Shown here: in pieces, positions 21,046 through 30,843 of the stretch
Numbering within the stretch: position 1 is the first letter of the stretch
Layout: each line of letters starts with the position of its first letter
Source of the DNA: Pyropia yezoensis
Lineage: Eukaryota; Rhodophyta; Bangiophyceae; Bangiales; Bangiaceae
Assembly: GCA_009829735.1 (NCBI GenBank)
Contig: CM020618.1
Span: 31,472,894-31,536,893 of the forward strand
Length of the DNA stretch: 64,000 nucleotides
Direction: 5' to 3'
Made by a program: the position numbers and the translations under genes
Notes under the pieces: generated by a model
Database searches by the model: none
What the model saw: the letters and a program-made list of their open reading frames with translations, nothing else
Told to the model about the DNA's origin: nothing

Positions 21046-21078
21046 GGCACTCGACGCTGCCACGCAGCGTCGAGTGCC
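21046..21078. repeat. Perfect short inverted repeat (14-bp arms)
   Basis: GGCACTCGACGCTG and its exact reverse complement are separated by five bases. On the transcribed strand it would form a stable stem-loop. No adjacent coding sequence explains it. Confidence 0.7.
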
Positions 21079-21485
21079 ATCGCGCCCCCCCCCCCCTTGC
21101 CACGGGTGCGCGGTGGAAGCGGCTTGATACGTCGAGAGGGAGTGGCGGAGGCAGGGGGGAGCCTCCCTGAGGGGGAGGGAGGCGGCAACGGCGCGGCCTG
21201 TGGCAGCGCTTGCAGCGTCGCCTCCCCCCCCACTGTGGCGCGGGCATGGACGAGCCCCGGCCGTCGCCGTGCGGGCCCGTCGTCCTGGCCCACCCGCCGC
21301 CCTGTGGGCGCTCCCATCCCCCCACCGCCGCCGTCTAGGTAGTGGGCGCCGCGGGCGTGTGCCGCGACAATGGGAGGACCGCCGCCCGCCGTCGGGGCGG
21401 CGTAGAGACGCGCCCCCCCCGCCCCCCGCCCCGCGTGGCGACACTTGGACGTCGGTGTCCAGCAAGCCCCTGCCCCCCCTCCTCC

Positions 21486-21550
21486 GCACTGCCACGGGTG
21501 TTTGGTCCACACAGAGTCACTCTGCGTGCACCAAACATATGTGGCAGTGC
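21486..21550. repeat. 65-base near-palindromic hairpin
   Basis: GCACTGCCAC at 21486-21495 pairs with GTGGCAGTGC at 21541-21550, GTTTGGT with ACCAAAC, and CAGAGT with ACTCTG around a one- to two-base centre, with small internal loops. The size and bulged stem resemble a small-RNA precursor or a foldback element. Confidence 0.7.
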
Positions 21551-22208
21551 ACGGTGGACGGGGAGCATGCAGAGGCAGAGGCGCTTGCAGTGGCGCAACG
21601 GCCGCGTGGCCGTCGGGGGGGCCCGCGCGGCCGCCTCCCCACCCACGGGCCGCGCCCATGATCCACTCACCGCCGCCGAGTGTGCTCGCGGTCGCGTGCC
21701 ACCGCAACGGTGATGCCACCGCCCTCGTCCGCCACAGCTACCTTCTGATTCATACCTACTTTTTGACAACCCATGGTTGCATGATGCATTGATTGACATT
21801 GATTGGGTGGACAAGGTCACAGCAGACCGACCCTTGACATGTCACTGCAAGCATCGCTGGTGTTGGTGACCAGTCAGAAAGACGTCCGCCTACGAGATCG
21901 CATTGTTCCCTGCGCAGGCAGGCCTGTGCCTACGCACCCCGACGCAGGCGTAGTGTAGGTGTACCCCCAACGCCCGCCCAGTGCAGCGGGACCCCCCCGT
22001 CGAGCCCCATTGATACCCCCTTCCGATGCACCGCAAGAGAGGCCAGCGACACCACCGCGACATGTCATGGTAGCGCAGCTGCTGTCCTTGGCGGCGGAAC
22101 GGAAGCCCCGCTGCCGTCCACAACCAGGCGAGAGCACACCCAAAGGCGCGCGCTCCCAGTCAGTTCAACAAAAAATAGTGGTCGCACGCCCCTGGCGTGG
22201 TCCTCGTC

Positions 22209-24887
22209 CTACGTGCCAGACGAGTCTGCACCCCCCCCCCCCCTCTGGCCGCTATCCCCGCTGGCCGCTATCCCCGCTGTCGCCTCCCTCTCCAGCACCC
22301 TCCCCCCCCGTCCTTTCCCACGGCGGCCCACCCCACTCGCCCCCCCCCCCCCCACCAGAGTCGCCATGCCCCCCACCGCCCTGCCCCCTGTCAGCCCCCC
22401 CACCGCCCTGCCCCCTGTCAGCCCCCCCACTGCCACGGCCACGCTGGGACTCCCCCTCCGAACCACCGCCCTCGGATGTGCCATCCCCCCACCCCCCCCC
22501 CACCCAGGGTCCCCCCCCCCCGGCAACGAGTGGGGGTGCTCCTGCTCCATCGCCCCCCTCCCACCGACGCCGCGGCTGTTGCAGACGCGCGCGTGGGCGG
22601 CGAGGGTGCCTACCGCCCGGAAGGTCCGCCCGCAGCCGGTGCACACGCGCGGCGCGATGGCGTCGTGCATGACGCGGAGGTGCTTCTTGAGGTGGTCCCG
22701 CTGCTGCCACGCGGAGGGGCACAGCGGACAGCGGTAGGGGCGCTGCTTGAGGTGCACCACCCGCCGGTGCCGGTTGAGGTTGTAGCGTTGGGAGAAGCAC
22801 CCACCGTATTCGGTGCAGCGGAAGCGCTCGTCGGGGCCCACCTGCTCCACGGGGCCCCGCACCGGGTCGGACGTGGCCGCCGCGCCCCCGTCGCTGCCGC
22901 CGCCACCGCCACCGCCGCCGCCACCGCCGCCACCGCCGCCGCGGCCGTCGCCGCCGCCGCCGCCGCCGCGGCCGCCGCGGCTGCTACTGGCGGCGGGCAG
23001 CTCGGCGGCGCCGCCACCGCCGTCGCGACCGCCGCCCCTGCCGCCGCCGCCGCTGCGTCGGCCGACAACCTCTGGGGGAAAGCCAAAGAACGCGTCCCTC
23101 GCAGAAGCCCCGCCACCGCCATCGCCGCCGCCATGGCTGCCGCCGCCGCGAAAGCCCCCCCGCTGCAGCACCCACGGGACGCGGCTGTCCAGCGCGGTGG
23201 ACCGCGTCGGGGAGACGCTGTGGGCGCCCCGGCGGTTCCCCCTCACGCCTTGCGTCATCGGATCCCCCCCCCAGCCTCCACCAAAGACCCCGTTGCCACC
23301 GCCGCTGCTGCCGTCCTCAGCCGGCGGTCCAGGCGACCACGCGGGTGGGGACGGGGACGGGCGGGCGCCGCCCCGGCCTTTTTCACCTTCGTTGGAGGTA
23401 TCCATGGGGAAGGACGATGAGGACGCGTAGATCATCCCGGCGGCGGCGGCGCCAAAGCCAAGTGGCGGAGGGGGGGTAGGCATCTGCGGCACGGGCCGTC
23501 CAGGGGCGCCAAGGGATGGCGCGAGAAGTAGGGGTGCAGGCGCTCCGCCGCCTCCGCCGCCGCCGCCACCACCATCACCACCACCACCACCAGCCGCGGC
23601 GCGAAAGCCGGCGTCCAAGGGGGTGTTCCCCATGGGGGGCACGCTGGGAGGCCACTCCCCTGTTCCTTGAGAGGGGGTGGCGCCCTCCCCCCGCGCCAGC
23701 CCCCCGGCGGCGGCGACGAGCGCCGACGGAGGGGGCAGGGCGGGATAGGGGCGTCCCTGGCCGGTCGCCGCCGGCAAACCGACGCCGGCTAATGGACCCA
23801 GCGGGGTCAAGGCCCTCCACGGGGGGGTGGTTGCACAGCCGGCGGCGGCCGTCGACGGCGCCTCGCCGGCGGGTGGGGGCAACGCAGAGGGGGACCCCCC
23901 GCCGCCGGCACGCCAGCCAGCGGGCGGCGCCCCAGCCGGGGCGGGCGGCGCCCACCGTTCGGTCCCTGTGGGCAGTGAGGGCGGGGGGAAGACGGGGGGA
24001 ACTGGCGGGAAAGTTGGGAACCCCAGGGGATAGTAGCCGCTGGGATGGCCGGTCGGGTGACCCAGCAGGTGCCCTGGGGGGTGACCCAGCAGTGGGCCCG
24101 TCGGGTAGGCCAGGGGGTGGCCCGGCGCCAAACCGTCTTGCGTCCCACCCAGCAGTGGCGTCAATGGGGGAGAGCCACCGCCAATGGGCGGCAGCATCCC
24201 CCCGGGAGGTACCCCGCCAGTGGTCAGTGCCCAGGGAGCGTCCCCTTGGGTGGGCGGCTGACCGCCTTGGTCGCCGACGCCCAGCGCACCGCCGGTGGGT
24301 GCCCCCTTGGGTGCCCCCGCGCGCTTCAAGGCGCTAGGCGACGGGGCGGCGACCAGGCGGGTCGCCGCCACCACCACCGATCCACCAACGCCGCAGGGGG
24401 GGGTGCCCCCGCCGGCGCCCCCGCCACCGGCCGCCGCTACGGCGGGAAGGGGCAGGGGCAGACGAGGATGGGGTGACGCCGCCGCCGGTGAGGATGGCGG
24501 CGGCGGTGCGGTCCCAGGCTGGGCCCCTTGCCCGCCCTCTGCCCGTGGCACGGGGGTGGGGCCGCCGTCAGAGCCGTCGTCGTCGACGCCGACGCCCTCC
24601 CAGACACCTTCACTGCCACTGCCGCTCCCGGCAGTGTACTCCGTGTCGCGGGCGCCATTGCCAGCAGCCACCGCAGCGGGGGCGGCGGCGGCGGCGGCGG
24701 TGGTACCAGCGTCGATGGGGGTGGCAGCAGTGGCGTCAATGGCAGCGCCGTCGACCGCCGACGGGGCGCCATTCGGGGCGGCGTCGCCGCCGTCACGGTC
24801 GCCGCCGCCGTCGCCACCGTCGGCCTGGGGTGGCGGCTGTTCCCCATAGGCGTCATGGCCAACGAGGAAGCGGGTAAACGGCCGCAT
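22209..24887 (-). CDS. C2H2 zinc-finger protein (three fingers near the C-terminus)
   Basis: A probable sequence-specific DNA-binding protein of about 892 residues. Three consecutive fingers lie near the C-terminus (about 22840 down to 22575): FRCTEYGGCFSQRYNLNRH with HRRVVH, the canonical YRCPLCPSAWQQRDHLKKH with LRVMH, and RVCTGCGRTFRAVGTLAAH ending in Cys (C2HC form). Linkers are short, as in tandem DNA-binding fingers. The long N-terminal region is Pro/Gly/Ala-rich with poly-Gly tracts encoded by GGC runs (for example 22895-22990) and repeated GHPLAYPTGPLLGHPPGH-type segments. The start is uncertain: ATG 24887 (MRPFTRFLVGHDAYGEQ) begins the first non-repetitive stretch, but the frame stays open to an ATG at 25481 through Pro-rich sequence. 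Target genes cannot be inferred. Confidence 0.82.
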   Translation of the reverse strand: MRPFTRFLVGHDAYGEQPPPQADGGDGGGDRDGGDAAPNGAPSAVDGAAIDATAATPIDAGTTAAAAAAPAAVAAGNGARDTEYTAGSGSGSEGVWEGVGVDDDGSDGGPTPVPRAEGGQGAQPGTAPPPPSSPAAASPHPRLPLPLPAVAAAGGGGAGGGTPPCGVGGSVVVAATRLVAAPSPSALKRAGAPKGAPTGGALGVGDQGGQPPTQGDAPWALTTGGVPPGGMLPPIGGGSPPLTPLLGGTQDGLAPGHPLAYPTGPLLGHPPGHLLGHPTGHPSGYYPLGFPTFPPVPPVFPPPSLPTGTERWAPPAPAGAPPAGWRAGGGGSPSALPPPAGEAPSTAAAGCATTPPWRALTPLGPLAGVGLPAATGQGRPYPALPPPSALVAAAGGLARGEGATPSQGTGEWPPSVPPMGNTPLDAGFRAAAGGGGGDGGGGGGGGGGAPAPLLLAPSLGAPGRPVPQMPTPPPPLGFGAAAAGMIYASSSSFPMDTSNEGEKGRGGARPSPSPPAWSPGPPAEDGSSGGGNGVFGGGWGGDPMTQGVRGNRRGAHSVSPTRSTALDSRVPWVLQRGGFRGGGSHGGGDGGGGASARDAFFGFPPEVVGRRSGGGGRGGGRDGGGGAAELPAASSSRGGRGGGGGGDGRGGGGGGGGGGGGGGGSDGGAAATSDPVRGPVEQVGPDERFRCTEYGGCFSQRYNLNRHRRVVHLKQRPYRCPLCPSAWQQRDHLKKHLRVMHDAIAPRVCTGCGRTFRAVGTLAAHARVCNSRGVGGRGAMEQEHPHSLPGGGDPGWGGGGGMAHPRAVVRRGSPSVAVAVGGLTGGRAVGGLTGGRAVGGMATLVGGGGASGVGRRGKGRGGRVLEREATAGIAASGDSGQRGGGGADSSGT

Positions 24888-26692
24888 CAAGGGCGTACCA
24901 GACGTTGGGGGGGGGGTGCGCCGTGTGAGTGGGCGTGGACCAACGTGCAGCGCCCGCGCCAGCCCAGCAGGAGGCGCCGGGAAGGAGCGAGCGGGGGGGG
25001 TGGGGGAGGTGGGCGGGGGGGTGCAAGGGAGGGGCGAGCGCGGGCGCAGAGAGGAGATGGTGTCGGTGGGAGAGAGAGGGGGGGGGGCGGGTGGACAAAG
25101 TACCAAGGGGACCGACGCCGGGGGAAGAGAGGATACGGTGGCGACGGAGGTGGGGGGGCGGGGAAGCGGACGCTGGGGGGCGTTGTCAGTGAGCGCTCCG
25201 CCGGGACGGGGGACGCTACGGCCGTCTGCCGTCGGTGGCCATCCCCCCACTGGTGGGGATGGCGCTGAAAGCGTCGGCCGGGGATCGGCCAAGGTCCGCA
25301 GTCGGCCGGGCCGCGACGGGCGGGCCCTGCCGGGCTGTTGACAGCCGCGAGAGGGAGGGAAGCAGGGCAGAGGGGCGGGTGGCCGCCGGGCGGGCGGAGC
25401 GTGCACGTGATCGGGCGGTGGGCAGAGGGGGGGGGGCGGCGGACAGGGACACGCGTGACAATCCCGGGTCGGGGTGATCATCAGTGAGTCTGGCCACCCA
25501 GAACGGGTGCCACTACCGTTCTACTAGATCGACCGTATCTTCGTTTGAGTTTGATCTGAAGAACACGGCCGATGCCTGTTCGGGGCTTGATCTACCCTCA
25601 CGAAGGGCCGTTTCAAGCAACGATATGCGTTGACACAGTCTGGCTGCTTTGACTACGGCTTACGAAAACGTGTGACATACCACTTCGTTAGGTTAGACAT
25701 GTTATCTAGGCTTTCGCCAACGTACAAGAGGAGTATAATCAGAACAATAGTAGTCCTACGACTGGGGATGATCCCCATCACCGCTCTTTCCGTCAACCCC
25801 CCCCCCCGTCGCACCTCCAGCTATTTGTGACCCCCTCTCACCCCCCCTTGCCCACCAGCACTGCAATACCCACCACCATCGTCGCCATTAGAGAGTATCA
25901 GCGACTCGAATGTGGGTCGGCGGCGTGGGTCGGGAACACGTCTCGTCCGGATCACGCCCCCCGACCCACGATTGGCATCCCATAAATGGCTATGTACCCC
26001 TGCATACCCATGTAAAAAACCGGTATGGCCTGGCCGTCAGATGCGCTCAAGTGTGCCCCGTGACAGGCTGCGAGCAGTTGTGTTCGAGTAAGGACCTAAC
26101 AGGAAGAGCAGGAGCGACGCCGCGTAGCCATTGACAGTGTTTTATTCTTTGGGTTGCGGCATATAAGAAAAACAAGCAACAAAGGATGCAAACGCGTGTC
26201 CGTGGTACAACACGGACGTCCCAACAGGCCCACCCGAAGACGACAGATGTGCAAAGCGTAGTCGCGCAGGGAGGAGGGCGGGAGGCGCGAAGACGACGGA
26301 CGTGCCGGGCCGGCGGGAGAGGGAGAGCAGCGGGGAGCGGCGGAGGTTATAACCGGCGGCGGGCGCCCGGCCAGGGCGCCGCAGGCCGACCGCGTGCACC
26401 GCCCGGGCGGGTGCACCAGGTGTGGTGCACCGCAGCCCGTGCCCGCTCTCGGGCGTGCAGCTCGCCCTCGTCAGCCAGCGCTGGCCCCTGGCCGCAGCCG
26501 GCGGTGTCAGTCGTTGCTGCCGTCCGCCCGGTGGGTACGAATTGTACCCCCGGGTGCCCGCCGCCGACCGGGAAGCTCGAATTGGAGTTACGCGGAGACA
26601 AGGCACAAGTAACAATGCAGATATCGTACCCATCCGACACAGCCTTACGGCACTCGCCGGCGGCTGGCGCGCCAAGGGCGCCACGCCAGCTC

Positions 26693-26766
26693 CGCCTCGC
26701 AGTGCCCGCCCTGTGCACCCGCCCCGCCCCGCCTCGCAGTGCCCGTCCTGTGCACCCACCTCACCG
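26693..26766. repeat. 37-bp tandem duplication
   Basis: CGCCTCGCAGTGCCCGYCCT followed by GTGCACCC occurs twice at a 37-bp spacing (starts 26693 and 26730), with few differences. The period is not a multiple of three, which argues against coding here. Confidence 0.7.
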
Positions 26767-27819
26767 CGCCTCATAATTCTCGAACGGCCCGCGCGGGGGG
26801 ATCGCTCCTGCACCGCCGCGTGCGCCGTTTTTATAAAGCGACAACAATTCCCCTCTCACTCGCCGACCCGCCTCCGCCGCCTCACATCGACCCACCCGCC
26901 TGTCGCTCCTACCACTATGCCCGGTCGTGCTCCCTTGTTTTTTCCAAACCATCACAGCCATTGCCCAGTCGAGTTGTACATAAAGCGTGTTAACTGGCCT
27001 CCATCCGCGCCCGTCCCCACGACCAAGTCAACCACGGGACAAGAACCCCCCCACCTCCCCCACGCGCACCCCCCCGATAGTCCACTTTAGGGCCCCCTCC
27101 CCCCCCCCCCCCGCCCCACCCGCGCCCCCCCGATTGTCCACCAGAGGGCGCTCCCCCCCCCCCCCCACGCGCCCCAACCCATCAGTGCTGTTCGCCGCAC
27201 TGGACGCGTCGGTGGGGGGCGAGGTGGTGGAGGGGGATGCCATCGGATGTGGCCCGTTGCAATACAGGGAGGGACAAGACCACCGCGTCGCCGTCGCCGC
27301 CGCTGCCACCACCGTCTGGGCCGCTGCCGTGGTCATTGACGCCATCCTCAGCCGACCCTACCGTCAAGTCGTCGGTAGCAGGAGGGGACACGGTGGGGTC
27401 GGATGTGACCCCCACCGCGGAGGGGTGAAAGAGCCGCCTCGCGTCGGAGCGGTGTGGGGCTCGTCGTTGTCAGCTGTGGCAGTCCGTGCTGCCGCTCTGG
27501 AGTGACCAGACGAGTCTGCCGTGGATGAGAAACTTAGCGAAGGACTTTCGCGGAAAAGCATATGTGACGTCGACCGCTGGATCCTAAGCTGCGTTGGCCC
27601 TTCCCCCTTGCCCACCAGCCCTCATTGTCAACAGGACGTCGGAGGCGTGTCAGCCTTTGAGGCGATAACGACTAACAAGTAAATACTGTAGGTTTGCTTC
27701 GCTTTACATAATCCTGTGCTTGCGTTTCCAAACAGGTCCAAAATATTGCTGGACGTGACTGATACTTCACAGGAAGACCTCGCTGAGTGCCTGGACGCAG
27801 CTCGGGCGCCGATTGAGCC

Positions 27820-27842
27820 TTCTGGCCTTGTTTAGGCCAGAA
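27820..27842. repeat. Short perfect hairpin
   Basis: TTCTGGCCT, a five-base TGTTT loop and AGGCCAGAA. It may be a terminator-like or random hairpin; there is no gene immediately upstream. Confidence 0.4.
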
Positions 27843-29203
27843 TGAGGGACCAAGAGAAGCCGGACAAGACGCAATTAGGAGTTGTCAGCGCTTGACAAAT
27901 CGAAACGACCAATAAGATCGCTGATGCGGCACACTCCCCATCCACTGATGGAGCCCACATGACATGTGCCAGTGACACACCGCCGGGATTGTGACCAATA
28001 TGACAGCTCGACAGCAGAGCAGGGTCGCGATCTGGACCCTTAGTGAGGTTTGGTTAAGACGAGGCCTTAAGTGCCGCTCTATGGGCATCCAGAGTGACCC
28101 ACTTCGCAAGGCCCGCTTGAGCCGTCTCCGACAGGTCACAGACCCTCAGTCTGGCCGAGAAGGTGGCCGGGAGGGCAAGGCTGTTGCGACTGGGTTGTCG
28201 CAGTTCTCAGTTCCTGCCAACTGTGCTCTTTTACGCGCATTCATTGGTTCACGGCTTCCCCCCGTGGCACCGGAAATAATATCGGAGATAGATCGCCGAC
28301 GGCTGCCGTTCTGCAGAACGATAGACTGATCAAAGATACGCTCGTTCTACCGTTCTACCTCGATCTACTTCGTTCGAGTTGTCTCACTTACTGATGATTG
28401 CACGTGGGGGGGATGCTGATTGGCCCAGCAGCGGGAACACGCTGGTATCGCCCTCCAACCCCCTTCCGCGTGCCCCCCCCCCCCCCTCTCCCCCCGCCAA
28501 CGCCACTGCCCCGCTCCTTTCCCCCCCAAGCAGCCCCACGCATCGTCAGTGGATGCGACAATGGGACGAAACGGCGAAGGGGAGCGCACAAAAGGCTGCG
28601 CCGGAACTACTCAGATTTTGTCCGGGCGACGTTCCGAGCACGAACGCCGGGACGAACGTCGGTTTGGTCCGCCCTTTTCGTTCTGCTCTCGAGGACCGGG
28701 CTCATAGAAGCCTGCGCCTGTCGGCATGTAGTCTCTTGATCTCGCGTGGCAGTCAATGGACCTGTAGCTACTCTGACCAATGGCTGTCCGACACGATGGC
28801 GGCCGTTTGTATTAAGGCCCACGGCACCACTGTAGCCCAGTTTATTAAGCGACTCGGTCATGTGGGGCTTCCGACGACCGTCCGGCACTTGGAGGGGGAG
28901 GCTGAAGATCTGAAGTCGCCAGAATCCGAGCGATCTAGAAAGTGGCCAGGCCGCTCACCGCACTCTGGATCTCCTGGATCGTGGCGCTGAGACGGCTCGC
29001 CGCTTTCTGGATCTCATGGATCCTGGCGACCCCATTGGCCACTCTCGTGTTGATTGACCTGTCTATGGCCGCGGCGATGGGCGGCCACGGCAAGGCTGGG
29101 CGGCCGGTTAGCGCCGTGCGGCCTGTGGCAGGTGGTGATTTGGCGTCGGTAGCGGCCGGCGACGCGCCGGCCGCGCCCGTCGGGTCAGACATGGCGGGAG
29201 GCG

Positions 29204-29701
29204 GTGGTACGGGCGCAGGCTGCAGAGATCGGCAAGCGCGGCTCGGTGCGGGTGGGCCACCCTTCCCGGGTGGCATCCCCGCCTCCGCCAATCACGCCGC
29301 CACCATCCTCCACGCAAGCGACGAGGTGGCGTCGGCAAACTAATGGAGGCGACGGCGGCGGCCTTCCGCCCGCCACGGCGCCGGTGCTGCCGCTGCGTCG
29401 CGGCGCGCCGCGGGTGCGGGCCGCCGTGGAAGCGCACGTCCGCGCCTTCGGCACGACGGCGTGGCACGCGCTGGGCACCTGCCGGATGGGCGCGGCGGGT
29501 GGCCCCGACGCGGCGGCCACGGCGGTTGTGGACGGGCGGCTGCGGGTGAATGGGGTGGCCCGCCTGCGGGTGGTGGACCTGTCGGTGGCGCCGTCCATGG
29601 TGAGTGGCAACACCAACGCCACGGCCATGACGGTCGGCGCCCGTGGTGCGGAGCTGGTACGGGAGGAGTGGGTGGCCCGGGGGTGGGTGCCAGGCGGGTG
29701 A
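29204..29701 (+). pseudogene. GMC oxidoreductase C-terminal domain fragment
   Basis: One frame of about 165 codons matches the C-terminal substrate domain of glucose-methanol-choline flavoenzymes. It begins near KRGSVRV with a downstream PPITP-like segment, then WHALGTCRMG with the family's catalytic-region His, AVVDGRLRVNGVARLRVVD and SVAPSMVSGNTNATAMTVG, and ends at a normal-looking stop after EELVREEW-like residues. The FAD-binding N-terminal two thirds (GxGxxG motif) is not found upstream, and no ATG opens the frame. It is therefore either the last exon of a split gene or a truncated relic; in this intron-poor region a relic is likelier. The codon-phase pattern is well preserved, so loss may be recent. 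Confidence 0.75.
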
Positions 29702-29854
29702 GGGAGGGGGGGGGAGGGGGGCAGGGAAGGAACATGGTCGCAGAGACAGAGGGGGGTGCGGTGGAGACAGTGGGCGGCGGGGGTGGGGGGAGACGGCGAC
29801 GGACGGGGTGAAGAGGGGGGAGCGGAAGGGGTGGGGGGAGTGGCCGTGGGTGGT

Positions 29855-30075
29855 GGCCACCGACCAAGTGGTACGCGACCACCCCCTTCACCCGTGGGTG
29901 AGTGGTACCCGACCACCATCTTCACCCGTGGGTGAGGGGGTGGCCGGGTACTGGGTACCCGTGGGTGAGGGGGTGGTCGGGTACCGGGTACCACTCACCC
30001 ACGGGTGAAGGGGGTGGTCGCGTACCGGGTACCACTCACCCACGGGTGAAGGGGGTGGTCGCGTACCACTTGGCC
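29855..30075. repeat. Nested inverted and direct repeats around CACCCGTGGGTGA
   Basis: The block ACCAAGTGGTACGCGACCAC then CCCCTTCACCCGTGGGTGAG at 29862-29901 recurs in reverse complement at about 29990-30071, where a roughly 48-bp unit (GGTACCACTCACCCACGGGT and GAAGGGGGTGGTCGCGTACC) is also tandemly repeated. The whole 220 bp can fold into alternative cruciforms. No coding frame follows the repeat. Confidence 0.85.
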
Positions 30076-30218
30076 CGCCCACATTTGCACGGCCCTGATC
30101 CAGACGGGGCCGCCACATTGCAGCGGGGGCACGATTCAGTGGCGAAGGGGCGAGAATCCCCGACCCGCGTAGCAACCGCCACCGAGGCGGCATCTACGAC
30201 CGCAGGAGTGGTCCACTT

Positions 30219-30321
30219 AACACCGCGAGGACGCCTGCCAACCTCCCGGCCCGGAGGAGCTCCCTCTGGCTCAACACCGCGAGGACGCCTGCCTACCTCC
30301 CGTCCCGGAGGAGCTCCCTCT
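30219..30321. repeat. 54-bp tandem duplication
   Basis: AACACCGCGAGGACGCCTGC starts at 30219 and again at 30273, each followed by an ACCTCCCG-CCCGGAGGAGCT segment. The unit length is a multiple of three and a minus-strand frame (30371-30036) stays open across it as an 18-residue repeat, but that frame has no recognisable domain. Confidence 0.8.
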
Positions 30322-30843
30322 TCCGGCCACTCGTACGTCAGCAGGGGCCGATGGGACGGATAAAATCGCATCAGGAGAGGCCGTTGGTGCGGTTGAAACC
30401 GGGAGCGGCGTCGATGTGCCTCCTCACAGTCCCTGTTTGGGGCGGGTGCCGTTTACGGGGCCGTGCCTGTCACAGTGGTGCACTGGGTGGCGGTGGCGGT
30501 TGGGCACAGTGCCAGGGGGTGGCTGTGACAAGTGGTGAGAGCGGACCATGACAGCAGTAGGGGGGAGCGGTCTGAGTGCGGCCATCCGCAGCTGGTGGGG
30601 GTGCCGTTGTAGTACCGTTCCACACAGTCCGTTGCTGTTTTTCCTGGGGCCGCATACAGCGCACCTTCACTATATAGATGCTTCACACAGTGGGGGGTAC
30701 CCCCTGGCACACGAGCACAATGTCACACACACACACACCCTGTTTGGGGAACGCGTACGTGCTAGCCACAACACCACAGGGCGATTCATGACAAAGACGC
30801 AGAAAGAGAGATGACCAAGAAACAAACGCGACAGGTGGGACAG

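Larger units (their letters stand above)
20330..22205. other. GC-rich spacer with hairpins; no gene recognised
   Basis: Long open frames on both strands are Pro/Arg/Gly/Ala-rich and carry no recognisable domain. Homopolymer C and G runs are frequent (for example 20919-20934). Two strong inverted repeats (21046-21078 and 21486-21550) are listed separately. Confidence 0.45.
25490..29203. other. Gene-poor region
   Basis: Alternates GC-rich and more balanced sequence. Minus-strand AATAAA at about 26147-26152 could end a minus-strand transcript covering 26142-26813 (open for 223 codons), but that frame has no recognisable domain and overlaps a tandem duplication. Plus-strand TTTATAAAG at 26828 precedes a 57-codon ORF at 26917 of no known family. 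Nothing else was recognised. Confidence 0.4.

Noticed and set aside
26142-26813. 223-codon minus-strand frame next to a minus-strand AATAAA
   Set aside because: Crosses a 37-bp tandem duplication that shifts frame and has no recognisable motif; kept only as a note in the spacer entry.
27137-27152. CCACCAGAGGGCGCT, identical in style to the vertebrate CTCF core site
   Set aside because: CTCF is an animal protein and nothing here suggests an animal. The site sits inside an imperfect C-rich direct repeat (27065-27150) and is best taken as chance.
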